From assembly GCA_035308565.1 (NCBI GenBank), contig DATGGK010000186.1, positions 1 to 64,000 on the forward strand: 64,000 nt of DNA. Reading direction: 5' to 3'. Positions 8,442 through 16,269 of the stretch are shown one piece after another; the first letter of the stretch is position 1; each line of letters opens with the position of its first letter. The notes under the pieces are model-generated. The model saw only the letters and a list, made by a program, of their open reading frames with translations, was not told the DNA's origin and searched no databases. The translations under genes were made by a program, and so were the position numbers. Source of the stretch: JANXLS01 sp035308565. GTDB taxonomy: Bacteria; Planctomycetota; SZUA-567; H5-PLA8.

Positions 8442-8523
8442 TTTGCGGCATCAAATTCAGAGACAATGAACGAAGCGCGGCCGCGCTGCGATTTTTTTCG
8501 GGAGCGGCTGCATTGGATTTTGC

Positions 8524-9240
8524 ATGGCGATATCGACCCTTGTTTTCTGGCTGATCGTGTTGTTTACGGGCGGCAGCGCGCTGGTGGTGGTGAGCGCGCG
8601 GAATATTTTGCACGCGGGCTTTGCTTTGGCGACGGCGTTTCTGGGGGTCGGGGCGCTGTATGTGTTTTTGCACGCGGATTTTGTCGCGGCGGTGCAGTTG
8701 ATCGTGTACGTCGGCGGCATTCTGGTGCTGATCATGTTCGCGATCATGTTTTCGTCGAACGTGGCGGAAGACACCAGCGCGGAACGCCGCGGGTCGTTCG
8801 CGATGGGAACGGGCGGGCTGGCGGCGGTGCTGGTGTTCATTGGGATTTTTTTGATGGTGCGGCGGTTGGAGAAACCGCTTGCCGAGCACAACCAATACGC
8901 GGCGGTGGATTATTCGAATACGGTAGGGGTGCAGTTCGATAATCTAAGCAGCGAAGAGAAAACGCGGCTCGAAAACAGCAACAAGATTTTGAATCCGGGC
9001 GACGGAGAGAAGCCCGCGGACGAGTTGAGCAACGCGGAATTGAAGGAGCGCATCGACAAGGCGGGCTTAAAATCGGACGACGCTGAGGCGCTGCTGAATT
9101 TGTACAAGCGCCAGCGCAGCCACTATGGGATTGGGCATAAGTTGATTGGGGAATACATCCTGCCGTTTGAGGTGGTGTCGATTCTGTTGCTGGCGGCGCT
9201 GGTGGGGGCGGTGGTGATTGTGAGGAAAGAGTTGAACTGA
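8524..9240 (+). CDS. nuoJ: NADH-quinone oxidoreductase subunit J
   Basis: A 238-residue membrane subunit of respiratory complex I. Helices 1-4 fill about residues 5-115 with the family core NILHAGFALATAFLGVGALYV and DFVAAVQLIVYVGGILVLIMF. The last helix (about 212-232, FEVVSILLLAALVGAVVIVRK) ends two residues before the terminus. Between helices 4 and 5 lies an unusually long charged stretch of about 80 residues (NLSSEEKTRLENSN, ELKERIDKAG), longer than in typical NuoJ. It is the first gene of a nuoJ-K-L-M-N run; nuoA-I are not in the window. No strong ribosome binding site precedes the ATG. Confidence 0.95.
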   Translation: MAISTLVFWLIVLFTGGSALVVVSARNILHAGFALATAFLGVGALYVFLHADFVAAVQLIVYVGGILVLIMFAIMFSSNVAEDTSAERRGSFAMGTGGLAAVLVFIGIFLMVRRLEKPLAEHNQYAAVDYSNTVGVQFDNLSSEEKTRLENSNKILNPGDGEKPADELSNAELKERIDKAGLKSDDAEALLNLYKRQRSHYGIGHKLIGEYILPFEVVSILLLAALVGAVVIVRKELN

Positions 9241-9243
9241 CGC

Positions 9244-9300
9244 AGGACGGGCTGCCAGCCCGTCCAGCACGACAAACTGGACGGGCTGGCAGCCCGTCCT
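9244..9300. repeat. Perfect 24-bp inverted repeat between nuoJ and nuoK (family I)
   Basis: The arm at 9244-9267 (starting AGGACGGGCTGCCAGCCCG) is the exact reverse complement of 9277-9300, with a 9-base loop. Each arm is itself palindromic around CTGCCAG/CTGGCAG. It starts 4 bases after nuoJ and ends 17 before nuoK, so it is transcribed within the operon. Confidence 0.9.
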
Positions 9301-9316
9301 ACTTGGACGAAATGCT

Positions 9317-9658
9317 ATGGAGTGGATTACGGGCGGGCCTAACGTGCTGACGAATTACCTCATTTTGTCGGGGTTTTTGTTTGCTTGCGGGATTTTTGCG
9401 ATGGTGTCGCGGCGCAATGCGGTGGGGATTTTGATGGGCGTTGAGCTGATCTTGAACGCGGCGGGGATCAACTTCGTGGCGTTTTCGCGCTTTGGGCACG
9501 ACAAGATCGGCGGCGATCATCTGGACGGGCAGATTTTTACGCTGTTTATCATTATTCTCGCGGCGGCGGAAGCGGCGGTGGCGCTGGCGTTGGTGCTGGC
9601 GGTGTTCCAGACGCACAAGACGATTGCGTTGAATGACGTGGATGAGATGCAGATGTGA
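9317..9658 (+). CDS. nuoK: NADH-quinone oxidoreductase subunit K
   Basis: A 113-residue complex I subunit with three transmembrane helices (about 12-32, 38-60, 72-97). It shows the conserved acidic residue in helix 2 (GILMGVELILNAAGINFVAF) and the second in helix 3 (IIILAAAEAAVALAL). These glutamates belong to the proton pathway of the antiporter-like arm. There is an N-terminal extension of about 10 residues and a loop DKIGGDHLDGQ typical of the family. It is flanked by repeats on both sides. Confidence 0.96.
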   Translation: MEWITGGPNVLTNYLILSGFLFACGIFAMVSRRNAVGILMGVELILNAAGINFVAFSRFGHDKIGGDHLDGQIFTLFIIILAAAEAAVALALVLAVFQTHKTIALNDVDEMQM

Positions 9659-9669
9659 ACGCGCACTAG

Positions 9670-9819
9670 GTGCAACTTTTTCACGCAAAGGCGCAAGGGA
9701 ACGGCACGCGAAGGGCGCAAAGAAAGAAGGAAGGGTGCGCAAAGTGCAACTTTTGCACGAGATTCGAGAGCGCCATTCCGCCTAAAGGCGGGACTACGAA
9801 CAATGTGCAACTTTTGCAC
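9670..9819. repeat. Mixed repeat block between nuoK and nuoL
   Basis: Three copies of the palindrome GTGCAACTTTTGCAC lie at 9670-9684 (imperfect), 9744-9758 and 9805-9819. Between the first two is an AAGGCGCAAGG-type stretch, and between the last two a family A element (CCGCCTAAAGGCGGGACTAC, 9778-9801). The block nearly fills the 187-base gap. Confidence 0.8.
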
Positions 9820-9845
9820 GAGTTTTGAATTGAGTTAAAGAACGA

Positions 9846-12113
9846 ATGGGCGACATTTACATACAACTGCCGACGTTGATCTTATTCACGCCTCTGCTTG
9901 GGTTTGCCGTGATTTTGTTCTTCGGCAAGTGGCTCGATAAGATTGCGGATCGGATCAGCATTGCGGCGATGGGATTTGCGTTCCTGTGCTCGGTGTGCTT
10001 GTTTATCCATGTCGCGCCACAAGGTGCAAGTTTGCAAGGGCATCCGATCACGCGAACCTTTTCGTGGATCAACATCGGTGGCGTCGATTTGCAGATGGGG
10101 TATTTGATCGACCAGTTGTCCGCATTTTTCTGCTGCGTGGTGACGGGACTGGCGACACTCGTGCTGGTTTACTCCATCTTTTATATGCACGGCGACAGCA
10201 TGTACCGGCGCTATTTTGGGTTCATGTGCTTCTTCTGCTTTGCGATGCTCGGCATCGTGCTTTCCAACAACCTATTAATGACGTACGTCTTCTGGGAACT
10301 GGTCGGATTGGGCAGCTACTTCCTGATTGGGTTCTGGTTCTACAAGCCGGTCGTGGCGAAGGACCATCATTATCAGGAGTTGAAGGCGTCATACGCGACG
10401 GGCATCGACGAGCGTTATCTTTCGCCGGCTCACGCGCAGAAAAAAGGCTTCGTGATGAACCGCATTGGCGATTTTGGCTTCGCGATCGGCATCGGGTTTT
10501 TCTTCGCGACGATGTACGCCGTGAACCGCAAAGGCGGGCCGCTGAATTTCGACGCGCTTTACCAAGCCAAACAGGATGGCGTCTTCAATCAGATCACACT
10601 GCTCGGCTTAAGCGGCAACACGCTGCTGACGCTGGCTGGCATCTTCACGTTCATGGGCGCGATGGGCAAGTCGGCGCAGTTCCCTCTGCACACGTGGCTG
10701 CCTGACGCGATGCAGGGGCCCACGACCGGTTCGTCGATTATCCATGCCGCGACCATGGTCGCCGCGGGAGTGTACATGACCGCGCGCATTTCGCCGCTGC
10801 TGACGGACGGCTCGGCGTTTTTCGTGGCGATCATCGGCGGGATCACCGCGTTTCTGGCGGCGACGATGGCGCTGGTGCAGTGGGACATCAAAGCGGTGCT
10901 GGCGTATTCGACGATTTCGCAACTTGGCTACATGATGATCGGGTTGGGCGCGGGGGCGTACACGTCGGGCGTGGCGCATCTGTTCACGCACGCGATTTTC
11001 AAATGCATGCTCTTCCTCTGCGCCGGCTCGGTGATTCACGCCTGCCACCATTTGCAGGACATGAATCGCATGGGCGGGCTGAAAAAGAAAATGCCTGTCA
11101 CCTATCTGACGATGCTCGCCGGCACGCTGGCGATTGCAGGCGTTCCCTTCTTCAGCGCGTTTTATTCGAAGGACGCGATTCTCGCCGGTTCGCTGGCGCG
11201 CGCGCTGCACATGGGCGGCATCCATTATCTGCCGTTCATTCTCGGCATCGTGACCGCCGGCCTCACCACCTTCTATATGTTCCGGCTGATCTTCATGACC
11301 TTCCACGGCGAACCGCGCGACCAGCACATTTACGAGCAGGCGCACGAATCGCCGGCCCTCGCGACGGTGCCGCTCTGCATTCTCGCGACGCTGTGCCTCG
11401 GCTTCTGGTGGGGCGGGCATTTCATCGGCGGCGACATCATTCCCGCGCCGTATCTGCGCGCGGACGTGACGGCGTTTGAAATGAAAGGCGAAAAAGTCGA
11501 GACGAGCGTCGTCAAAAGAGGCTGGGTCGATGCGCTGATGGTTTCTCCAGCGAGTTTGGAGGCGAAATACAGCGAAGAGAAAATGCCGCCGGTCGAAGAA
11601 GTCGAAGAAGCCGAACACATGGAAGAGCACCATCATCTGGGGCATAAAATTGCGACGGGGCTTTCGGTGGTGATGTTGGTGCTCGGCTGGCTTGTAGCGA
11701 TGGCGATGTATGTGAAGAAATCGGTTTCGCCGGACAATCTGCTCAAAGTCGGCGCGCTGCGCGGCGCGTACGATTTATTTAGTCAATTGTGGTACTTCGA
11801 CCGTGTGTATCAGGACGGCATCGTGCCCGCGGCGAAATGGGTCAACCGCAAATTCTGGCAGTTCGACGCGGCGATTCTCGACGGCATTCTGGTGGACGGC
11901 TGGAGCATCGTGGTGAAAAGCATCTCGGGCGTGGCGCGTTTCATGGACAACTGGTTCGTGGACAAGTGCGTCGATTTCTTCGGCTGGGTGACGGCGCTCG
12001 CCGGCGTCTTCGCGCGGATTTTGCAATACGGGCGGATTCAGTATTACGTGTGCGTGACGTTCGGCGTGGTGGCGGTGGTGCTGTTGTGGCTGATGCTGGC
12101 GATGCCGAAGTGA
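9846..12113 (+). CDS. nuoL: NADH-quinone oxidoreductase subunit L
   Basis: A 755-residue proton-pumping subunit of complex I, with about 16 helices and the long lateral helix near the C-terminus. Family landmarks are YVFWELVGLGSYFLIG, the lysine/histidine region FMGAMGKSAQFPLHTWLPDAM, GPTTGSSIIHAATMVAAGVYM and ALVQWDIKAVLAYSTISQLGYMM. A charged loop follows VVAKDHHYQELKASYATG, and another at about 535-590 is Glu/Val/His-rich (EEKMPPVEEVEEAEHMEEHHH) before the last helices. It is complete and colinear with the family. It is transcribed with nuoJ-N. Confidence 0.97.
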   Translation: MGDIYIQLPTLILFTPLLGFAVILFFGKWLDKIADRISIAAMGFAFLCSVCLFIHVAPQGASLQGHPITRTFSWINIGGVDLQMGYLIDQLSAFFCCVVTGLATLVLVYSIFYMHGDSMYRRYFGFMCFFCFAMLGIVLSNNLLMTYVFWELVGLGSYFLIGFWFYKPVVAKDHHYQELKASYATGIDERYLSPAHAQKKGFVMNRIGDFGFAIGIGFFFATMYAVNRKGGPLNFDALYQAKQDGVFNQITLLGLSGNTLLTLAGIFTFMGAMGKSAQFPLHTWLPDAMQGPTTGSSIIHAATMVAAGVYMTARISPLLTDGSAFFVAIIGGITAFLAATMALVQWDIKAVLAYSTISQLGYMMIGLGAGAYTSGVAHLFTHAIFKCMLFLCAGSVIHACHHLQDMNRMGGLKKKMPVTYLTMLAGTLAIAGVPFFSAFYSKDAILAGSLARALHMGGIHYLPFILGIVTAGLTTFYMFRLIFMTFHGEPRDQHIYEQAHESPALATVPLCILATLCLGFWWGGHFIGGDIIPAPYLRADVTAFEMKGEKVETSVVKRGWVDALMVSPASLEAKYSEEKMPPVEEVEEAEHMEEHHHLGHKIATGLSVVMLVLGWLVAMAMYVKKSVSPDNLLKVGALRGAYDLFSQLWYFDRVYQDGIVPAAKWVNRKFWQFDAAILDGILVDGWSIVVKSISGVARFMDNWFVDKCVDFFGWVTALAGVFARILQYGRIQYYVCVTFGVVAVVLLWLMLAMPK

Positions 12114-12119
12114 ACGGCG

Positions 12120-12290
12120 AGATTCAAGATTCAAGGGTTAACGGGTTCAAGATTCAACGATTGAGAGCGATTTGAAAAACGGCGATTGGTTATTGTTGAT
12201 TTTTGATTTTTGATTTGAGGCACCGCTTGTTGAAATCACAAATCAACAATCAACAATAAACAATCAACAATCAACAATTGCTGTAGATCA
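12120..12290. repeat. AT-rich direct repeats between nuoL and nuoM
   Basis: Two kinds of short units: AAGATTCAAG/GGTTCAAGATTCAACG at 12120-12160 and TTGATTTTTGATTTTTGATT followed by ACAATCAACAATCAACAATA at 12195-12282. The two halves are partly complementary (TTGATT/AATCAA) and could fold into a long AT-rich hairpin inside the operon. Confidence 0.6.
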
Positions 12291-12334
12291 GTGTTGAAGT
12301 GGCTGCTTGCTGACAAACGGGCTGAGAAAACAAA

Positions 12335-14248
12335 ATGGAATTTCCTCTTTTAAGCTTGTACGTCTTTGCGCCGGTGCTGGGCATGGCGGCGGTGCTGTGC
12401 ATTCCGTCGAAGTACAGCGACATCGTCAAGACCACGGCGGCGGCGTTCGCGGCCATTCCGCTGATCATCGGCATCTACCTCTTCTTCGCGTTCCGCGACA
12501 CCGGGACGATTCATTATTACGAAAGCCATTTGTGGTTGGGCAGTCTCAACGCGTATTACAAATTGGGCATGGATGGATTGTCGGCGCCGATGCTGGTGTT
12601 GAGCGGGCTGGTGGGATTCATTTCGGTCGTCGCAAGCTGGGGCATTGACAAGCAGGTCAAAGGTTATTTTGCGCTGATTCTGCTGCTGCTCGCGGGAATG
12701 AACGGCGTGTTCTGCGCACTGGATTTTTTCCTCTTCTATGTGTTCTGGGAACTGATGCTGCTGCCGATGTACTTTTTGATCGGCATCTGGGGCGGGCCGC
12801 AGCGCGTTTACGCGGCGATCAAATTCTTTTTGTACACGATGGCCGGATCGGTGCTGATGCTGGTGGTGATGCTGGCGACGTGGTATTGGTCGGATGCGCA
12901 GTATTCGGCGCCGGAACACCAAGTTTACGCAAAGAAGATGGCGCTGGCGGTTTACGAACCATTCATCAAGGATCTGGCTGAGTCGAAGGACGCGAAGCTC
13001 GACGACTTGATGCAGAAGCACATGATCGATTCGACGGCGGCGGAGAACATCAAAGCGCATCTCGACGATTTCAAAGCATCCGTAGCCGCAACGGGCACGG
13101 CGAAAGACGAAGCGGTGAAGAAAATTCCGCTGGAGCGCACCTTCGATTTCATCCAGCTCAAAGCGCGCTTCGCCCTCTTTCTCGGCAAAATTAAATTCAT
13201 CGGTGAGCACACGTTTGCGTTCCTGATGTTCCTTTTCCTCTATGTGGCGTTCGCGATCAAAGTGCCGGTCTTCCCGTTCCACACGTGGCTGCCGTGGGCG
13301 CACGTCGAAGCCCCGACGGCGATTTCGGTGATCCTGGCCGGCATTCTGCTGAAGATGGGCGTGTACGGTTTTTTGCGGATTGCGTATCCGATCTTTCCGA
13401 CGGCGGCGGTGTTGTACGCGGTGCCGATTGCGCTCTTTGGCGTCTTCAACATTTTGTACGGCGCGTGCTGTGCAATGGCGCAGGACGATTTGAAAAAGAT
13501 CGTGGCGTATTCGTCGGTGTCGCACATGGGCTATTGCATGTTGGGCCTTGCAGCGCTGACGACGGCGGGCATGACCGGCTCGGTGTTGCAGATGTTCAAC
13601 CACGGCACATCGACGAGCATGATGTTCCTGCTGGTCGGCGTGATCTACGACCGGGCGCATCATCGAGACGTGAACCGCTTCGGCGGGCTTGCCGCGCAGA
13701 TGCCGCGCTACGCGGGGATTTTCACGGTGGCGCTCTTCGCGTCGATGGGCTTGCCGGGATTGTCCGGATTTATCAGCGAAATTCTGGTCTTCCTCGGCGC
13801 GTTCAATTCCAATCTCGGCAGCGGCGCGTGGGCGCGGCCGCATGTGGATTTCACACTGCTGACGGCGATTTCTGCGATTGGCGTGGTGCTCACGGCCGCG
13901 TATCTGTTGTGGATGATGCAGCGGGTGTTCTTCGGGCCGCTCAATGAAAAATACAAAGGCTACGCGGACTTGTCCGGGCGCGAGATGTTCACGCTGGTGC
14001 CGCTCGTGGTCGTGGTGATTGCGCTGGGCGTGTATCCGAAGCCGCTGATCGACTTGACGCAGACGTCGGTGAAGGTGTTGCAGGACCACGTTGTGGCGAG
14101 CGCGGCGAACAAAGGGTTGAAGTCGTCGGAGAAGCAGGCGGAGGGCGTGGCGGAGAATTCAAAATTCAAAATTCAAGATTCAAAATTGGCGGCGGAGCAG
14201 AATTCAAAATTCAAAATTCAAAATTCAAAATTGGCGGCGGAGAAATGA
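12335..14248 (+). CDS. nuoM: NADH-quinone oxidoreductase subunit M
   Basis: A 637-residue antiporter-like subunit. Landmarks are FYVFWELMLLPMYFLIGIWGG, VPVFPFHTWLPWAHVEAPTA, AQDDLKKIVAYSSVSHMGYC and MFNHGTSTSMMFLLVG. Two features are unusual. A soluble, charged insert of about 100 residues (about 188-290, with DLAESKDAKLDDLMQK and KASVAATGTAKDEAVKK) interrupts the membrane helices. The last 31 residues are encoded by a family E repeat and read NSKFKIQDSKLAAEQ, then a near-copy ending LAAEK. That tail is not part of the family fold. Confidence 0.95.
   Translation: MEFPLLSLYVFAPVLGMAAVLCIPSKYSDIVKTTAAAFAAIPLIIGIYLFFAFRDTGTIHYYESHLWLGSLNAYYKLGMDGLSAPMLVLSGLVGFISVVASWGIDKQVKGYFALILLLLAGMNGVFCALDFFLFYVFWELMLLPMYFLIGIWGGPQRVYAAIKFFLYTMAGSVLMLVVMLATWYWSDAQYSAPEHQVYAKKMALAVYEPFIKDLAESKDAKLDDLMQKHMIDSTAAENIKAHLDDFKASVAATGTAKDEAVKKIPLERTFDFIQLKARFALFLGKIKFIGEHTFAFLMFLFLYVAFAIKVPVFPFHTWLPWAHVEAPTAISVILAGILLKMGVYGFLRIAYPIFPTAAVLYAVPIALFGVFNILYGACCAMAQDDLKKIVAYSSVSHMGYCMLGLAALTTAGMTGSVLQMFNHGTSTSMMFLLVGVIYDRAHHRDVNRFGGLAAQMPRYAGIFTVALFASMGLPGLSGFISEILVFLGAFNSNLGSGAWARPHVDFTLLTAISAIGVVLTAAYLLWMMQRVFFGPLNEKYKGYADLSGREMFTLVPLVVVVIALGVYPKPLIDLTQTSVKVLQDHVVASAANKGLKSSEKQAEGVAENSKFKIQDSKLAAEQNSKFKIQNSKLAAEK
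14155..14241. repeat. Family E repeat forming the 3' end of nuoM
   Basis: ATTCAAAATTCAAAATTC units in two blocks, each followed by TGGCGGCGGAG, encode the NuoM tail up to the last codons before the stop. Confidence 0.85.
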
Positions 14249-14319
14249 ACGATTAAAAATGCAAAATCAGTCTTGTCCAGAATGCTTGCGCAATTCATAG
14301 GGAAACGCGGGCGATAACC

Positions 14320-14425
14320 TGCAGCCCGTTGTGCCGCCCTTTCAGGGCTCTCACGATGCGGACGACGGAACCCAGGGCTTACGCCCTGGGCTAGGATGTG
14401 TCGCCCCTTCGGGGCTGAATTCCGG
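14320..14425. repeat. Composite palindromic element in the nuoM-nuoN gap
   Basis: Three palindromic modules in a row: GCCGCCCTTTCAGGGC, CCCAGGGCTTACGCCCTGGG and GTCGCCCCTTCGGGGCTGA. The same modular arrangement is familiar to me from dispersed repeats in several PVC and Bacteroidota genomes. Confidence 0.65.
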
Positions 14426-14589
14426 CGCTCACTTGCGCTCGCCGATCTTGGGTGGCAGCGATGCAAAATGGAAAAGAAACAGCGTGGACGATGGCTTGAG
14501 CGGCCTGTGGAGTTAAGGGCGAACGAAAAGGAAAAGAAATTGGAAATGAAAAATGCAAGATGAACCGCGGTTGCATGTGGCTGCGTTTC

Positions 14590-14622
14590 ATTTTGAATTT
14601 TGAATTTTAAATTTTGAATTGA
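14590..14622. repeat. Family E repeat abutting the nuoN start
   Basis: TTTTGAATTTTGAATTTT units (the reverse complement of the copy in nuoM) end four bases before the nuoN ATG, where a ribosome binding site would be expected. Confidence 0.75.
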
Positions 14623-14625
14623 GAA

Positions 14626-16188
14626 ATGGAACATTTCTTCAAACTCATCGGCAGCAACATGAGCGACACGGGCGCGGTCGCGCCGGAGATCATGGTCGTC
14701 GCCACGTTTTTGATGGCGATGATTTTCGATTTCGCGCTCTCGCACAACCACCGCCAGAGCACCGGCTGGTTGTGCGTCACCGGGCTGGTCATGGCGCTGT
14801 GGCTGAACATGAAAGTCAATCACGGCTTTTTCAGCGGCGGCGCGGGCACGCGCGAAGCGTTCTCCGGCATGATCGTCTCTGATTTTTACGGCTCGGCGTT
14901 CAAAACGATTCTGCTGGTCGGAACGATCGTCTCAGTGATCATGGCGATTCACGCGAAGGAATTGCACGGGAAGAATCATGGCGAATTTTATCTGCTGCTG
15001 ATTTCGGTTTGTCTCGGCGGGATGTTCCTCTGCTCGGCCACGAATCTGCTGATGATTTATTTGTCGCTCGAAGCGCTTTCCGTCGTGAGCTACGCGATGG
15101 CCGGCTACCTGCGCCGCGACCGCAAAAGCGCGGAGGCCGGAATCAAATATGTGATTTACGGCGCGATGGCGTCGGGGATCATGATTTACGGCATGTCGTA
15201 TTTGTACGGGATCACGGGCACGCTCAACCTCTATGGAGCCGAAGGCGAACCGGGCGTGGCGCGGCTCATCCTTGCATTCAAAACCGGCGAGGTTCCGGCC
15301 GCGGGAGTGATCGCGGTGCTGGCGATGGTGTTCTCCGGGTTCCTCTACAAAATCGCCGCCGCGCCGTTCCATTATTGGGCGCCGGACGTGTACGAAGGTT
15401 CGCCGACGACGGCCGCGGGATTTTTTTCGGTCGTGCCGAAAGCCGCCGGATTCGCGGCGCTGATTCGCACGGCGTTTGCATTTTTCCCGCCGCACGCGAG
15501 CGCGGAATCGCTGATCAAAACGCCGGGCGTCGAACACGTCGTCATGTTCCTCTCGGTGCTGACGATGCTGATCGGAAATCTCGCGGCGCTGGGACAGACA
15601 AACGCGAAACGCATGTTGGCGTATTCGTCGATCGCGCACGCCGGTTACATGCTCGCGGGATTGACGGTGCTGCAAGGCTCCGACCCGTTGCATCCAACCG
15701 ACGGCACCGCGCCGATTTTATTTTATCTCGGCGCGTATCTGTTGATGAACCTCGGCGCGTTCCTGGTGCTCGTGGCGATGGAAAATATTTTCGGCGGCAC
15801 GGACCTGCGCCACCTGCGCGGCGCGATTCGGCGCGAGCCGGTGCTCGGCACGGCGCTCATTATCTTTCTCTTCAGCCTCACGGGCCTTCCGCCGCTGGCG
15901 GGATTCATGGGCAAATGGTTCATCATGGTCGAGCTGGGAAAAAGCGCCCATTATGGAATGATCGTCTGGATTGGACTCAACTCGGTGATCAGCCTCTATT
16001 ATTACATGCGTATCGCCAAAGCCGTGGCGATCGACACGCCGGACGAAGGCAACGAGCCGAAAGGGCGCACGCCGTTCTCGTACAATTTCCTCGCCGTCGC
16101 GCAGAGTCTCGCGCTGCTGGCGCTGTTCGTGTTCTCCGAACCGGTGATGAACGCGTGCCGGAAGGCGTTTGCGGGGCTGGGGAATTGA
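14626..16188 (+). CDS. nuoN: NADH-quinone oxidoreductase subunit N
   Basis: A 520-residue antiporter-like subunit closing the nuoJKLMN run. Landmarks are IYLSLEALSVVSYAMAGYLRRDRKS, GIKYVIYGAMASGIMIYGMSYLYG, YKIAAAPFHYWAPDVYEGSPT and TNAKRMLAYSSIAHAGYML. About 14 transmembrane helices. It starts MEHFFKLIGSNMSDTGAVAPEI. No ribosome binding site is visible because a repeat runs up to the start codon. It converges on bioF across 81 bases. Confidence 0.96.
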   Translation: MEHFFKLIGSNMSDTGAVAPEIMVVATFLMAMIFDFALSHNHRQSTGWLCVTGLVMALWLNMKVNHGFFSGGAGTREAFSGMIVSDFYGSAFKTILLVGTIVSVIMAIHAKELHGKNHGEFYLLLISVCLGGMFLCSATNLLMIYLSLEALSVVSYAMAGYLRRDRKSAEAGIKYVIYGAMASGIMIYGMSYLYGITGTLNLYGAEGEPGVARLILAFKTGEVPAAGVIAVLAMVFSGFLYKIAAAPFHYWAPDVYEGSPTTAAGFFSVVPKAAGFAALIRTAFAFFPPHASAESLIKTPGVEHVVMFLSVLTMLIGNLAALGQTNAKRMLAYSSIAHAGYMLAGLTVLQGSDPLHPTDGTAPILFYLGAYLLMNLGAFLVLVAMENIFGGTDLRHLRGAIRREPVLGTALIIFLFSLTGLPPLAGFMGKWFIMVELGKSAHYGMIVWIGLNSVISLYYYMRIAKAVAIDTPDEGNEPKGRTPFSYNFLAVAQSLALLALFVFSEPVMNACRKAFAGLGN

Positions 16189-16189
16189 A

Positions 16190-16223
16190 GGGCAGGAGTC
16201 AGGGGTCAGGAATCGGGAGTCAG
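16190..16223. repeat. GGAGTCAGGGGTCAGG minisatellite after nuoN
   Basis: Imperfect 7-9 base units (GGAGTCA, GGGGTCA, GGAATCG, GGGAGTC) follow the nuoN stop, similar to 5844-5876. A short imperfect stem and a run of six T follow at 16224-16256, a weak terminator candidate between the converging genes. Confidence 0.45.
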
Positions 16224-16269
16224 AAACGGCGGCAAATCGCTGCGCGGCTTTTTTCTGATTCGATCCGAT

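Larger units (their letters stand above)
14249..14625. other. 377-base nuoM-nuoN gap filled with repeats, no gene
   Basis: No convincing coding sequence. It contains the composite element at 14320-14425 and family E units at 14590-14622 that run up to the nuoN start. The remainder (14426-14589) is unremarkable, with no recognisable promoter or terminator. Confidence 0.7.
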
